Of a stretch of DNA of 64,000 bases, positions 1 to 9,099 are shown in pieces. Each line of letters starts with the position of its first letter. The stretch's first letter is position 1. Source of the stretch: Kribbella sp. NBC_00382 (lineage in GTDB: Bacteria; Actinomycetota; Actinomycetes; Propionibacteriales; Kribbellaceae); the NCBI RefSeq assembly GCF_036067295.1, contig NZ_CP107954.1, positions 5,022,001-5,086,000 of the forward strand, read 5' to 3'. Made by a program: the position numbers and the translations under genes. A model generated the notes under the pieces. The model was not told the origin of the DNA, did no database searches, and saw only the letters and a list, made by a program, of their open reading frames with translations.

Positions 1-1
1 C

Positions 2-1174
2 AGGGCGGCGATGTGGCAGGCCGACCCCGAGGCGGCCCAGGCCAAGGCCGAGGAGAGGGCCCGGAAGCGAGGGGTGTGGGCCGGACGATCCGATGAGTAC
101 GGCACGACGATGTTGTTCGTCCGTGCCAGCTCGGGTGACGTGATCCGGTTCAAGGCGACCGTCGATCAGGTCGCCGACGCGCTGGCAGCCCTTGGCGACA
201 AGGATTCCAAGCAGCAGCGTCGCGCGAAGGCACTTGGCGTACTCGCCGACCCAGCACTGGCCGACAAGCTCCTCCAGGTCGCCCACCACCTGACTGCGAC
301 CTCCGTGGTCGTCGGCAGCGCCGATACCGACCCAACGGCCAGCGCCACTCCAGACGCGGCTCCCGATGCAACCGCCGACGCCCAGAAGGCCGACTGTCCG
401 CCAACCGGGCCGGCGTTGGTACCTGCCCCCGATTCGGAGCGGCAGCGGGACGACTTCGACCGCGAACCTGAGAATGACGCCTACACCGAGGACGCTCCGC
501 ACCCCAGCGACCCTGCCTTCGACGACTACCTTCCCGATCCTTCGCAGCGAACCGATGAGCCCTGGTCGTCCGACCGGACGGACGAACGGCAGGAATCGGA
601 TCGCGGTATGGATTGGGCCGCGCGCCGGGACCTGGCCAAGAAACTCGATGCCATCCGGCAGATCGCCCACACCGGGCGGAGACCCAGACAGACGGTCCTC
701 TATGCCCACATCACCGACGAGGTTCTCCTCGCCGGGCAGGGCGTCACGCGCGTCGAAGGGTATGGCCCGGTCTACGTCGACCGGCTGCACGAGCTCCTCG
801 GTCATGACCAGGTGGTCATCCGGCCGGTGATAGATCTCAGGGTCGGTGTCAGCGCTGACGCCTATGAGATCCCTCGCCGGATCCGCGAACAGGTGAAGCT
901 CACCTACCCGGTCGAGCAGTTCCCGTACGGCACGGCCACGACCACCGACAGCATCGATCTCGACCACATCGAACCCTTTGATCCGCACGGACCACCGAAG
1001 CAGACCAGTACGGCGAACCTCGTACCCCTGCGGCGATTCAGCCACCGGGTGAAGACCCATGGCGGCTGGGGATTCCGGCGCATCGACGAACTCACAGTGG
1101 AGTGGACGACTCGCCACGGATTCGTCTTCCATGTCGATCACCTGGGGACCCACCGCGTCGACGACGGTGACTGA
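2..1174 (+). CDS. DUF222/HNH endonuclease domain protein (5' partial)
   Basis: The frame is open to the left edge, so the N-terminus lies outside the window; the first internal ATG is at 11. The visible N-terminal part (DPEAAQAKAEERARKRGVW, then a helical ALGDKDSKQQRRAKAL stretch) looks like the DUF222 domain of the actinobacterial 13E12/HNH family. A low-complexity acidic linker of roughly 100 residues follows. The C-terminus carries an HNH-type core: DLDHIEPFD, then TANLVPLRRFSH and a terminal H-x-K. These proteins are putative nucleases found in many copies in actinobacteria, and their biological role is not settled. It ends just before comEA. Confidence 0.75.
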   Translation, partial: RAAMWQADPEAAQAKAEERARKRGVWAGRSDEYGTTMLFVRASSGDVIRFKATVDQVADALAALGDKDSKQQRRAKALGVLADPALADKLLQVAHHLTATSVVVGSADTDPTASATPDAAPDATADAQKADCPPTGPALVPAPDSERQRDDFDREPENDAYTEDAPHPSDPAFDDYLPDPSQRTDEPWSSDRTDERQESDRGMDWAARRDLAKKLDAIRQIAHTGRRPRQTVLYAHITDEVLLAGQGVTRVEGYGPVYVDRLHELLGHDQVVIRPVIDLRVGVSADAYEIPRRIREQVKLTYPVEQFPYGTATTTDSIDLDHIEPFDPHGPPKQTSTANLVPLRRFSHRVKTHGGWGFRRIDELTVEWTTRHGFVFHVDHLGTHRVDDGD

Positions 1175-1239
1175 GGTGGTTGTCCCCAGGCCGAGAACTT
1201 CCTCCGCCGGATACCGGAAAGGCTCGTACTTTCCCTGGT

Positions 1240-2070
1240 GTGAAGCTCTCCCGCCGACCCCCACCCCCGGACCCGGAAGCCCGCCGACAAGCCCTCTCCC
1301 GCCTCCAGGGCGCCAGCCATCCACGAGAAGGCCGAGACCCCGACGAAGTCAGAGGTGGCTGGACCCCGCCGGTAGCTCTGCCCGACCAGCTGAAAGGACC
1401 GCTATGGACACTCCAACCTCGCCACGTGGTCGTGCTCGCCCTCGTCCTTGTCGTCGGATTGGTGTGGGCGGGCTATGCGCTCTTCCGTACGAAGCCCGAG
1501 CCGATCCCCAATCCACCAAGCAGCCTGACGTCCGGTTCACCTGTTGCGTCACCAGACCAGGGGACGCAATCCGTTGGTACGCCGCCCGCCGGCACACGGC
1601 CTCCTGCGACGCAGCCTCCGGGCGCGCCGGCCACGATAGTGGTGGATGTTGCCGGCAAGGTCCGGCGCCCTGGGCTGGTTCGCGCACCGGCGGGCTCGCG
1701 AGTCGCGGACGTACTGGCTGCCGCGGGCGGAGCGCTCCCAGGGGTGGACCTGACGACGCTCAACCTCGCTCGCCAGGTCACCGACGGCGAGCAGATCGTC
1801 GTCGGAGTCCCATCACGTGCACCCGCCGGCACTCCAAGCACAGGACAGCCAACCGGTACGCCGGGAACCTCTGCTGACACGCCCCTCGATCTGAACACAG
1901 CAACCCTCGCCCAGCTGGACGCCTTGCCAGGCGTCGGCCCGGTCCTCGCCCAACGCATCCTCGACTGGCGCACCGAACACGGCCACTTCACCACCACCGA
2001 CGAACTCCAAGAGGTCCCCGGCGTAGGCCCCAAAAAACTCGAATCTCTGAAACCCCATGTCCGAGTCTGA
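1240..2070 (+). CDS. comEA: ComEA-like helix-hairpin-helix DNA-binding protein
   Basis: Membrane-anchored DNA receptor of the competence (DNA-uptake) machinery. One transmembrane helix (HVVVLALVLVVGLVWAGYA) is followed by a Pro/Thr-rich spacer, an SLBB domain (VDVAGKVRRPGLVRAP...) and a C-terminal HhH pair beginning DLNTATLAQLDALPGVGP. I chose the GTG at 1240 because KLSRRPPPPDPEARRQALS looks like the family's N-terminus. An in-frame TTG at 1180 would add 20 residues; neither has a convincing ribosome-binding site. The 3' end overlaps comEC by 14 nt, which indicates translational coupling. Confidence 0.85.
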   Translation: MKLSRRPPPPDPEARRQALSRLQGASHPREGRDPDEVRGGWTPPVALPDQLKGPLWTLQPRHVVVLALVLVVGLVWAGYALFRTKPEPIPNPPSSLTSGSPVASPDQGTQSVGTPPAGTRPPATQPPGAPATIVVDVAGKVRRPGLVRAPAGSRVADVLAAAGGALPGVDLTTLNLARQVTDGEQIVVGVPSRAPAGTPSTGQPTGTPGTSADTPLDLNTATLAQLDALPGVGPVLAQRILDWRTEHGHFTTTDELQEVPGVGPKKLESLKPHVRV

Positions 2071-4522
2071 CCCCGAGACTGAGCCGCCTGACGAGACCGT
2101 CGACCTGCGCTTGCTCATCCCGGCAGGCGCCGGCTGGCTGACGGCCGCGCTCCTGCTGGGCGCTAACGCATCAGCTGCCTTCTGGACTGCGGCGGTGACT
2201 GCAGTTGCCACGGGTCTCGCAATGGCCGCCGCTCTGCTTTCGGAGGCAACGCATCGACGGTCCGAGCTGGGCCGGCGTGAGCGTTTGCGGTTGCCTTCGT
2301 GGACTGGGCTGTCTGGCCGTCCGGGGTTGGCTCGGAGGGTGGTGGTTACTGCCGTGGGGGTTGGGGTTGTTGTGGTGGGGATGGCAGTGGCGGCTGGCTG
2401 GCAGGTGGAGAGGTTGCAAGCGGGGCCGGTGATGGGGTTGGCGCAGTCGGGGGCTGCGGTGAAGGTTCGGTTGAAGGTGGTGGGGGATCCGGCGGTCCGG
2501 AGTACGCCGGGGAGCAGACGCCCGCCGTATGTGATGGTTCGGGCGACTGTGGAGGAGGTGAGTGGGAGGGGATCGGCGGCCCGGGTTCGTACGCCGGTGT
2601 TGGTGATTGGGACTCTGCGGTGGAAGGAGGTGAGGTTCGGCCAGCATGTCGAGGCGACTGGGCGGCTTGGGTCCGTCGACAAGGGCGGTGAGGTGGCTGC
2701 GATGTTGTCGTCGCGGGTCGCGCCTCGGGTACTGGATGAGCCTGCCTGGTGGTTGCGGGCTGCTGAGCGGGTTCGAGCCGGGCTGAGGCAGGCAGTAGCC
2801 GGGGAGCCGGAGGCAGTACGGGGGTTGGTACCGGCGCTCGTCATGGGTGACGAGTCACGACTACCACCTGAGTTGGCCGAGGATTTCAAGACGACCGGGC
2901 TGACGCATTTGTCGGCTGTGTCCGGTACCAATCTCACGCTCCTGTTGGCGTTCGTACTCCCACTAGCGCGTCTCCTCGGCGTACGGGCTCGCGGGTTGAC
3001 CGTCGTCGGACTCGCCATGGTCGTGGTGTTCGTCGTGCTCGCTCGGCCTCAGCCGAGTGTGCTGAGGGCGGCCGTGATGGGGCTCGTCGCCTTGGCTGCG
3101 ATGGCCGGTGGTGGCGGGACTCGGCGCGCGGCGCGGAGCCTTTCGGTCGCGGTGATCGCTTTGCTGTTGGTCGACACATCGCTCGCGAGGTCCGCCGGGT
3201 TCGCCCTGTCGGTGCTGGCGACCGCGGGCATCGTCCTTCTCGGACCGAGCTGGCGCGACGCGCTCGCCCGCTGGATGCCGATGCGCCTCGCCGAGGCTCT
3301 CTCTTGTCCGCTCGCCGCACAACTCGCCTGTACGCCGATAGTCGCCTGGCTCTCCGGTCAGGTGTCAATGGTCGCCGTCGCAGCCAACCTGCTCGCGGGA
3401 CCGGCCGTCGGTCCAGCGACGATCCTCGGCTTCGGTGCAGCCGGGATCGCCTTACTGAGCGTGGATCTGGCTCATCTTCTCGGCTGGCTCGCTGGCTGGC
3501 CGGCGCGATGGATCATTCTCGTCGCGGAGAAGGGCGCCGACCTGCCTGGTGCTTCGAGCAGTTGGCCCGCGACGGTGATCGGCATTGCCGTGCTGACTCT
3601 GCTCTGCATCGCCCTGGTGCTCGGCCTGCATCGGATACTCGCGCGTCCGATCGCGATGCTGCTTGCTCTCGTTCTGCTGGCCGTCGTCATCTTGCGGCCG
3701 ATCCGCTCGCTGGGCTGGCCGCCCGACGGCTGGCTTATGGTCGCCTGCGATGTCGGCCAGGGCGACGGGCTTGTTCTGCACGCGGGGCGCAGTACGGCGA
3801 TAGTCGTCGACACCGGCCCTGACCCCGCAGCCATTGACCGCTGTTTGAGTCAGCTCGACGTGAAGTACGTGCCCGTCGTCGTGCTGACCCACTTCCACGC
3901 AGATCACGCGGGTGGGCTTGCGGGTGTTCTGCGGGGGAGGAAGGTCGGCGAGATCGAGGTGACTCCGTACTTCTCGCCACCCGCCGAGTACAAGCGCGTG
4001 CTCGAGTTGGCCGCCCAGCACCAGATCCCCATCCGGCCGGTCACTTACCGGGAGAAACGCACGATCGGCCCGGTCAGCTGGACCTCACTCTGGCCCGCTC
4101 GAGTACCAGCGCTCACCGGCAAGTCCTCCGCAACCAGCAGCGACGAAGGCTCACCCGAAAACAACGCCAGTATCGCCCTGATGACCGAGGTGGCAGGCCT
4201 CCGCCTGCTCCTCACCGGTGACCTCGAACCCGAGTCCCAACGCGCCGTCCTCGCCACCGGCGCCGACCTCCGAGCCGACGTCCTGAAGGTCCCGCACCAC
4301 GGCTCCGGCCAGCAGGACCCCACGTTCATCGCCGCAACGAAGGCCAGACTCGCCATCATCTCCGCCGGCCTCAACAACGACTACGGCCACCCCGCACCCC
4401 GAACCCTCGACCTCCTAACCCACCAAGGCATGAAAATCGCCCGCACCGACACCTCCGGCTCAATCGCCCTACTAGCCCCCAACCACCACCTCTCCATCAC
4501 CACCCAACGAACCACCTCCTGA
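2057..4522 (+). CDS. comEC: ComEC/Rec2 DNA-uptake channel protein
   Basis: An 821-residue polytopic membrane protein thought to form the channel that brings single-stranded DNA across the membrane. N-terminal transmembrane helices and an OB-like region precede the competence core (ALVMGDESRLPPELAEDF... THLSAVSGTN, about residues 260-300). A hydrophobic block follows, then a C-terminal metallo-beta-lactamase domain starting near residue 560, with the metal motif THFHADHAGG near 610. All parts of the family architecture are present. It overlaps comEA. Whether this strain is naturally competent cannot be told from these two genes. Confidence 0.93.
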   Translation: MSESDPETEPPDETVDLRLLIPAGAGWLTAALLLGANASAAFWTAAVTAVATGLAMAAALLSEATHRRSELGRRERLRLPSWTGLSGRPGLARRVVVTAVGVGVVVVGMAVAAGWQVERLQAGPVMGLAQSGAAVKVRLKVVGDPAVRSTPGSRRPPYVMVRATVEEVSGRGSAARVRTPVLVIGTLRWKEVRFGQHVEATGRLGSVDKGGEVAAMLSSRVAPRVLDEPAWWLRAAERVRAGLRQAVAGEPEAVRGLVPALVMGDESRLPPELAEDFKTTGLTHLSAVSGTNLTLLLAFVLPLARLLGVRARGLTVVGLAMVVVFVVLARPQPSVLRAAVMGLVALAAMAGGGGTRRAARSLSVAVIALLLVDTSLARSAGFALSVLATAGIVLLGPSWRDALARWMPMRLAEALSCPLAAQLACTPIVAWLSGQVSMVAVAANLLAGPAVGPATILGFGAAGIALLSVDLAHLLGWLAGWPARWIILVAEKGADLPGASSSWPATVIGIAVLTLLCIALVLGLHRILARPIAMLLALVLLAVVILRPIRSLGWPPDGWLMVACDVGQGDGLVLHAGRSTAIVVDTGPDPAAIDRCLSQLDVKYVPVVVLTHFHADHAGGLAGVLRGRKVGEIEVTPYFSPPAEYKRVLELAAQHQIPIRPVTYREKRTIGPVSWTSLWPARVPALTGKSSATSSDEGSPENNASIALMTEVAGLRLLLTGDLEPESQRAVLATGADLRADVLKVPHHGSGQQDPTFIAATKARLAIISAGLNNDYGHPAPRTLDLLTHQGMKIARTDTSGSIALLAPNHHLSITTQRTTS

Positions 4523-4559
4523 ACCCACCCACCGCACGGGCGTCTGCGGCAACTGGCGG

Positions 4560-5660
4560 CGAGCCGGTTCGTGGACGTCGCCCGGCGTATGTGCTTCTGC
4601 GCCACCTGCAGTCGGGTCGCTGGAAGCCGCCGCCGCACCGGCTTCCGAGCCACCTGGGGTCGGGTTGGTGGATGCTGCCCGGCGTACCGGCTTCTGCGTC
4701 GCCCTGCGATCGGCTGGTGGAGGCGTATCGGCGTACCGGCTTCTGCCGCCCTGCGATCGGCTGCTGGTGGAGGCTGCCCGGCATACCGGCGTACCGGCTT
4801 CTGCGGACCCGGCGAACTGGGTGGTGGAGGCTGTCCGGCGTACTAGGTTCTTCGGCAACCGCGGATCCGGCTGGCCGGCGATCCGGCTTGTGCGCCGGCC
4901 TGCGATCGGTTGACGGAGGCTGCCCGGCGTACCGGCTTTTGCGCACCCGGCGGACTCGCTGGTGGAGGCTGTCCGGCGTACGGGCTGCTGTGGCATCGTG
5001 CGATCGGCCAGTGGGGGCGTCCGGGCTTCTGAGCCACCGGAGTCGGGTTGGTGGAGGGGTACCGGCGTACCTGCTTTTGCGGACCCGGTGAGCTGGGTGG
5101 TGGAGGCCGTCGGGCGTACTGGGTTCTGTGGCACCCCGGGGTGCGGCTGCTGGAGGTTGGCCGGCGTACTGGCTTCTGCGCCGCCGTGCGATCGGCTGCT
5201 GGAGGCCGCCCGGCGTACCGGCGCTTGCGCACCCGGCCGACTGGCTGGTGAGCGCTGTTCGGGGTACGGGCTTCTGTGGCCCCGGGGTCTGACTGCTGGA
5301 AGCTGGCCGCCGTACGGGCTTCTCCGCCGTCTGTGGTCGGCTTGTGGAGGCGTACCGGCTTGCAGCTGGTGGAGGCTGTCTGGCGTACGGGCTGTTGTGG
5401 CACCCTGCGATCGGCTGGTGGAGGCGTCCTGGCGTGCGGGCTTCTGAGCCACCTGGGTCGGGTTGGTGGAGGCTGCTCGGGGTGCCGCGTACCTGTTTTG
5501 CGCACCGGCGAGCTGGGTTGGGGAGGTTGTCGGGCGTACTGGGTTCTGCGGCACCCTGGGGTGCGGCTGCTGGAAGCTGGCCGGGTACCGGCTTCTGCGG
5601 CGCTGAGGATCAGGTTGGTGGAGGCTGCTCGGCGTACCGGCTTTCTGGTGGCCGGTGAAT
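4560..5660. repeat. Tandem ~49-bp minisatellite between comEC and holA
   Basis: About 20 degenerate units in direct orientation. Each starts near GGCGTACCGGCTTCTG and ends near GGTGGAGGCTGTCC. Unit starts I located by eye include 4681, 4730, 4789, 4837, 4926, 4975, 5063, 5114, 5163, 5212, 5262, 5382, 5431, 5535, 5583 and 5630, mostly 47-51 bp apart. The middle of the unit comes in about four versions (CCTGCGATCGGCTG; GACCCGGCGAACTGGG; CACCCTGGGGTGCGGCTG; AGCCACCTGGGTCGGG). The order of three versions recurs at 5022-5163 and 5431-5583, so blocks were duplicated. The period is not a multiple of three, so the long open frames on both strands are probably not genes. The remaining bases to 5877 are G-rich with no feature I can name. 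Confidence 0.85.
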
Positions 5661-5877
5661 CTGGTTGATGGGGCTGCGCGGCGGGCCGCGTCCCTAGGTC
5701 GTTCGGTGAGGCGGTTGCTGAGGGGCGGTTGGCGAGGTAGGTCACGCGGCGGTCGGTGGACGGGCGTTGGATGCCAGCTGGTGAGTGCGTGTGGTGGAGG
5801 TCAGTTGGCGGGTTGGGTGTTGGGAGGGGGAGTGTGGGTGGGGATTGTCGGTGGGGCGTGGGATGCTTGCGGGCGTT

Positions 5878-6870
5878 ATGGCTGCTCGAAAGAATTCTGC
5901 GCCCAAGCTTGGCGATGTGCTGCTTGTTACTGGTCCGGAGGCGTTTCTTGCCGATCGGGCTGTTCGGTCTGCGATTGCTGCCGTGTCCAAGGGCGGCGCT
6001 GAGATCGAGGTGACTGAGCTTGGTGGGGCTGATCTCGATGTCGGTGTGTTCGCCGAGCTGACTGGGCCGTCGCTGTTCGCGGCTGAGCGGGTGATGGTGC
6101 TTCGGACGCTGGAGAACTTGCCGGCTGAGATGGTGCCGCATCTGCTTGAGTACGCGGGGGCGCCGTCTGAGGACGTGCTTGTCGTGCTGGTCCACTCGGG
6201 TGGGCAGAAGGGCAAGGGGGTTCTCGACAAGTTGCGGAAGGCTTCGGTCAACGAGGTTGTCGCGACGGCGCCTAAGACGTGGGAGTTGCCGCAGTTTGTG
6301 CTGGGTGAGATCCGGTTGCTCGGGGGCAGTATTGATGAGCGCGCGGCGACGGCGTTGGTCGATGCGGTGGGGCACGATCTGCGGGCGTTGGCTGGGGCTT
6401 GTTCGCAGCTTGTCTCCGACTCGGGTGGGCAGCCGGTTAGCCCTGAGCTGATCGGGCAGTACTTCGGTGGTCGGGCTGAGGTGACGAGTTTCGCGGTCGC
6501 GGACGCGGCGATTGCCGGGCGGACTGAGCCGGCGCTCGAACAGCTGCGCTGGGCTCTGGATTGCGGAGTTGCTGCCGTGCTGGTGACCAGCGCGATGGCG
6601 GGTGGGTTGCGCGGGTTGGCGAAGTACACGAGTGCGCCTAGTGGTCTCCGCGAGGCGGATCTGGCGCGCGAGGTCGGCGTACCGCCGTGGAAGTTGAAGA
6701 CGCTCAAGCAGCAGGCGCGTGGGTGGACCGCTGGTGGGCTTGCGGCGGCGATCAAGGCGGTCGCGCAGGCCGATGCCGACGTCAAGGGTGCGTCAGGCGA
6801 TGCCGGCTATGCGCTCGAGCGGATGGTCATCACTGTCAGCCGCGCCCACGGCCGCCGCCAGCCCGCCTGA
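5878..6870 (+). CDS. holA: DNA polymerase III subunit delta
   Basis: Clamp-loader delta subunit, which opens the beta sliding clamp during replication. The 330-residue product begins MAARKNSAPKLGDVLLVTG and shows the family N-terminus (GPEAFLADRAVR), conserved segments such as KTWELPQFVLGEIR, and a C-terminal collar region ending ERMVITVSRAHGR. The frame continues upstream to 5785, but those residues are Gly/Trp-rich and unlike the family, so I place the start at the ATG at 5878. The location downstream of comEC and upstream of rpsT is the usual actinobacterial gene order. Confidence 0.92.
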   Translation: MAARKNSAPKLGDVLLVTGPEAFLADRAVRSAIAAVSKGGAEIEVTELGGADLDVGVFAELTGPSLFAAERVMVLRTLENLPAEMVPHLLEYAGAPSEDVLVVLVHSGGQKGKGVLDKLRKASVNEVVATAPKTWELPQFVLGEIRLLGGSIDERAATALVDAVGHDLRALAGACSQLVSDSGGQPVSPELIGQYFGGRAEVTSFAVADAAIAGRTEPALEQLRWALDCGVAAVLVTSAMAGGLRGLAKYTSAPSGLREADLAREVGVPPWKLKTLKQQARGWTAGGLAAAIKAVAQADADVKGASGDAGYALERMVITVSRAHGRRQPA

Positions 6871-6931
6871 GCCACCGCAGAAATCACAAACCCGCCCGCA
6901 ACTCAGGGGTCGGGAAGCACTTCTGGGCGCG

Positions 6932-6972
6932 CAAAAACGACCGGCCTCGGTTTGTAGCGGGAGGCCGGTCGT
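6932..6972 (-). terminator. Intrinsic terminator of rpsT
   Basis: A perfect 12-bp inverted repeat (ACGACCGGCCTC at 6937-6948 and GAGGCCGGTCGT at 6961-6972, 12-nt loop). On the minus strand it runs into a short T-run (complement of AAAAA at 6933-6937). It lies 10 nt past the rpsT stop codon. Confidence 0.85.
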
Positions 6973-6982
6973 CAGGCGTGGA

Positions 6983-7243
6983 TCAGAGGGAAGCGGCCTT
7001 CTTGAAGATGGACGACTTCCGGTTCGCAGCCTGGTTGGCGTGGATGACGCCCTTGCTGGCTGCCTTGTCGAGCAGGCGGGCGGCAACGCGGGCCTGCTCC
7101 TGCGCCTTCGCGGTGTCGCCGGTGTCAGCAGCCTCGCGGAAGCGGCGGACAGCCGTCTTCAGGGTCGACTTCACCGACTTGTTGCGAAGCCGCGCCGCCT
7201 CGTTCTGGCGGTTGCGCTTGATCTGGGACTTGATGTTCGCCAC
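6983..7243 (-). CDS. rpsT: 30S ribosomal protein S20
   Basis: An 86-residue, Lys/Arg/Ala-rich protein that binds 16S rRNA in the small subunit. The start ANIKSQIKRNRQNEAARLRN and the end ANRKSSIFKKAASL are characteristic of S20. The start is GTG at 7243, fixed by the family N-terminus; upstream in-frame residues do not belong. It is transcribed on its own, convergent with holA, and has a strong intrinsic terminator immediately downstream. Confidence 0.96.
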   Translation of the reverse strand: MANIKSQIKRNRQNEAARLRNKSVKSTLKTAVRRFREAADTGDTAKAQEQARVAARLLDKAASKGVIHANQAANRKSSIFKKAASL

Positions 7244-7399
7244 GGATGCAGAGCCTCGATCAGTGTTTGGGATCAGTACAGGAAAAGTTTGGTGCCGTGC
7301 ACGGGTGAGTACCAACGCACACGCGCGAATGAACAGATTACCAACAAGCCCCCGTCAGCACCAAACCGAGTGATCACCGGCTCAGGCGCAGGAGCAGCC

Positions 7400-7858
7400 T
7401 CAGGACTCCAGGCTCGCCTTCAGCTTACCCAGCGTCTGGTGGATGCCGTACCGGTTGATCTTCGTCCGGTCCCCGAACATCCGGGCGAACACCGCCTTCA
7501 GCGCCGCCGGCCGCCGGTCAGTCCAAGACTCAGTCACAGTGCACCCCGACCCCGAACCAGAGCCCGTCGCCGCGAACTCATACGTCCACAGCGCCACAGG
7601 CACCGGCCCGAACGTGATCCGGAACGAGAACCGTTCACCCGGTACCGCCTCGACCACCTCGCCCTGCGTGAACCACCGAAACACCCCGGACCGATTGAGC
7701 CCGATGAACCGCGACCCCACCCCAGGAACCCCGCCCGTACTCCACCGGACCCCGGTGCACTCCGGACTCCACTCCGCCATCCGCGACAGCTCGCTCACCT
7801 GCTCGTAGACCTCCAGCGGCGACGCGGCAACCTCGATCGACTCACTGACATCCGCCAC
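7400..7858 (-). CDS. SRPBCC-family (polyketide cyclase/START-like) protein
   Basis: A 152-residue single-domain protein beginning ADVSESIEVAASPLEVYEQVSELSRMAEWSPE, the usual opening of the SRPBCC hydrophobic-ligand-binding fold. It ends with an amphipathic helix (LKAVFARMFGDRTKINRYG). The GTG start at 7858 is supported by GGAGG seven bases upstream; the longer in-frame extension lacks domain similarity. It follows the membrane protein at 7873-9099 by 14 nt and is probably in the same operon as the sigma factor. The ligand is unknown. Confidence 0.8.
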   Translation of the reverse strand: MADVSESIEVAASPLEVYEQVSELSRMAEWSPECTGVRWSTGGVPGVGSRFIGLNRSGVFRWFTQGEVVEAVPGERFSFRITFGPVPVALWTYEFAATGSGSGSGCTVTESWTDRRPAALKAVFARMFGDRTKINRYGIHQTLGKLKASLES

Positions 7859-7872
7859 GTCGCATCCTCCAG

Positions 7873-9099
7873 CTAGGGGTAGCCGAGCTCCGGTCCCGCC
7901 GGTACATCCTTCTGCGGCCCGTCCTGGATCCTCTCGCATGCCCCGCTGATCACATCGCACCGCACCGTCATCTGGCGATCCGTACCCAGCCCCGCGGAGT
8001 TCAGGAGATGGGTGGAGTCCTCCCAGACCGCCTCGTGGTCGGCAGTGACGACCAGAGAGGAGACCTTGAAGCCGGTCTTGGCAGCGGTATCCACCAGAAA
8101 GGCCTGCGTGCTGCCTCCCGCCTCAGTCACCAGGACCTGCCCGTCAGGGGACAAGGTGCCCCCGGTACCTCCGCACTCCTGCAGGGTGGTCGTCAGCTTG
8201 TTGGTGGCCTCCAGCGTCACCACCCGCACGCACAGGTTCGCGCTGGAGGCCGGTGAGGACTGATCACTGAGCAGCATCCGATCAGTACCCCGGTACGCCG
8301 TGAGCTGATGCCCGTCCGTGTCCACACTGACCGGCGTCCCACCCGGCTCCCAGACCTGTGTAGTCGCATCCTTGTCCCGGTCGCGCATGAACCAGACCCC
8401 ATGGCTGTTCCACCCCACCACCTCCGCATTGGTGGTCGCAGCCGTCGAAGCCAACCGCTTGCCGGTAGCAACCGACACAGTGACGACCGACGCAAACCCC
8501 TTGCCGCCAGGAGCGACATACGCCAACTGGCTCCCATCCTGCGACAAGGCCGCCCCGTCACCCGTCACTGGCCCGAATGACCGGTACTTCCCGTCAGTAC
8601 TCAGTACCCCCACCTCAGCCGCGTCAGAGCCCGACTGCCGGTACGTCACCCAGCCACAGTCGACCCGCCCGATGCTGTACACCTCCTGCCCGCCCTGCAA
8701 CGGCACCCGAACGCCCCGGTCCTCCAAATAGCCGCCCTTCAGGGAAGCCATCGTGAACGGCACCGACGGCGGCGGCCCGAACGGCAGCTTGTTCAGCTCG
8801 GCGTACTCCGGATCGCTGTACTCCCGCTTCGAGAAGCTCAGCGCCTCAACCGGAGGCGGCGTCGGGCACAGACTCCCCGCAGGTGGCGCCGAGTGCTCAC
8901 GCGAGATCGCCAGCGGCACAGCCACCGCAGCGATCACCGCGGCCATCGCCAGCCCACCCACCAGTACCGGCACCCACCGTCGCTCCGAGGAGGCCGGCTG
9001 CTCCGTGGGGAACAGTTCCGGCGGTACTGCGTTGTCCGGCACGGTCCGGGCTGCGGCGTCGAGGGCTTCCGACAGCCGTTCTTCTAGATGCTTGGTCAT
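7873..9099 (-). CDS. Membrane-anchored beta-propeller-like protein, sigma-factor partner
   Basis: A 408-residue protein with an acidic N-terminal cytoplasmic segment (HLEERLSEALDAAARTVP), one transmembrane helix (WVPVLVGGLAMAAVIAAVAVPLAI) and an extracytoplasmic domain. That domain has repeated strand motifs (DGAALSQDGSQLAYVAPGG, GGTLSPDGQVLVTEAGG) resembling TolB/WD40-type propeller repeats. Its ATG overlaps the stop of the upstream sigma factor by 4 nt, the arrangement typical of SigE-family sigma factors and their membrane partners. I see no zinc-finger anti-sigma motif, so a role as anti-sigma or sensor is inference from position and topology. Confidence 0.65.
   Translation of the reverse strand: MTKHLEERLSEALDAAARTVPDNAVPPELFPTEQPASSERRWVPVLVGGLAMAAVIAAVAVPLAISREHSAPPAGSLCPTPPPVEALSFSKREYSDPEYAELNKLPFGPPPSVPFTMASLKGGYLEDRGVRVPLQGGQEVYSIGRVDCGWVTYRQSGSDAAEVGVLSTDGKYRSFGPVTGDGAALSQDGSQLAYVAPGGKGFASVVTVSVATGKRLASTAATTNAEVVGWNSHGVWFMRDRDKDATTQVWEPGGTPVSVDTDGHQLTAYRGTDRMLLSDQSSPASSANLCVRVVTLEATNKLTTTLQECGGTGGTLSPDGQVLVTEAGGSTQAFLVDTAAKTGFKVSSLVVTADHEAVWEDSTHLLNSAGLGTDRQMTVRCDVISGACERIQDGPQKDVPAGPELGYP

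Noticed and set aside
4560..5660. CRISPR array
   Set aside because: The spacing is regular, but there are no unique spacers between identical repeats; whole units are related to each other, and no cas gene is present.
4472..6375. Long minus-strand open frames (360 and 510 residues) across the repeat array, rich in Pro, Arg, Ser, Thr and Gln
   Set aside because: They run through the 49-bp repeats, overlap comEC and holA antisense, and change frame content with every unit. The openness reflects GC-rich sequence with few stop codons.
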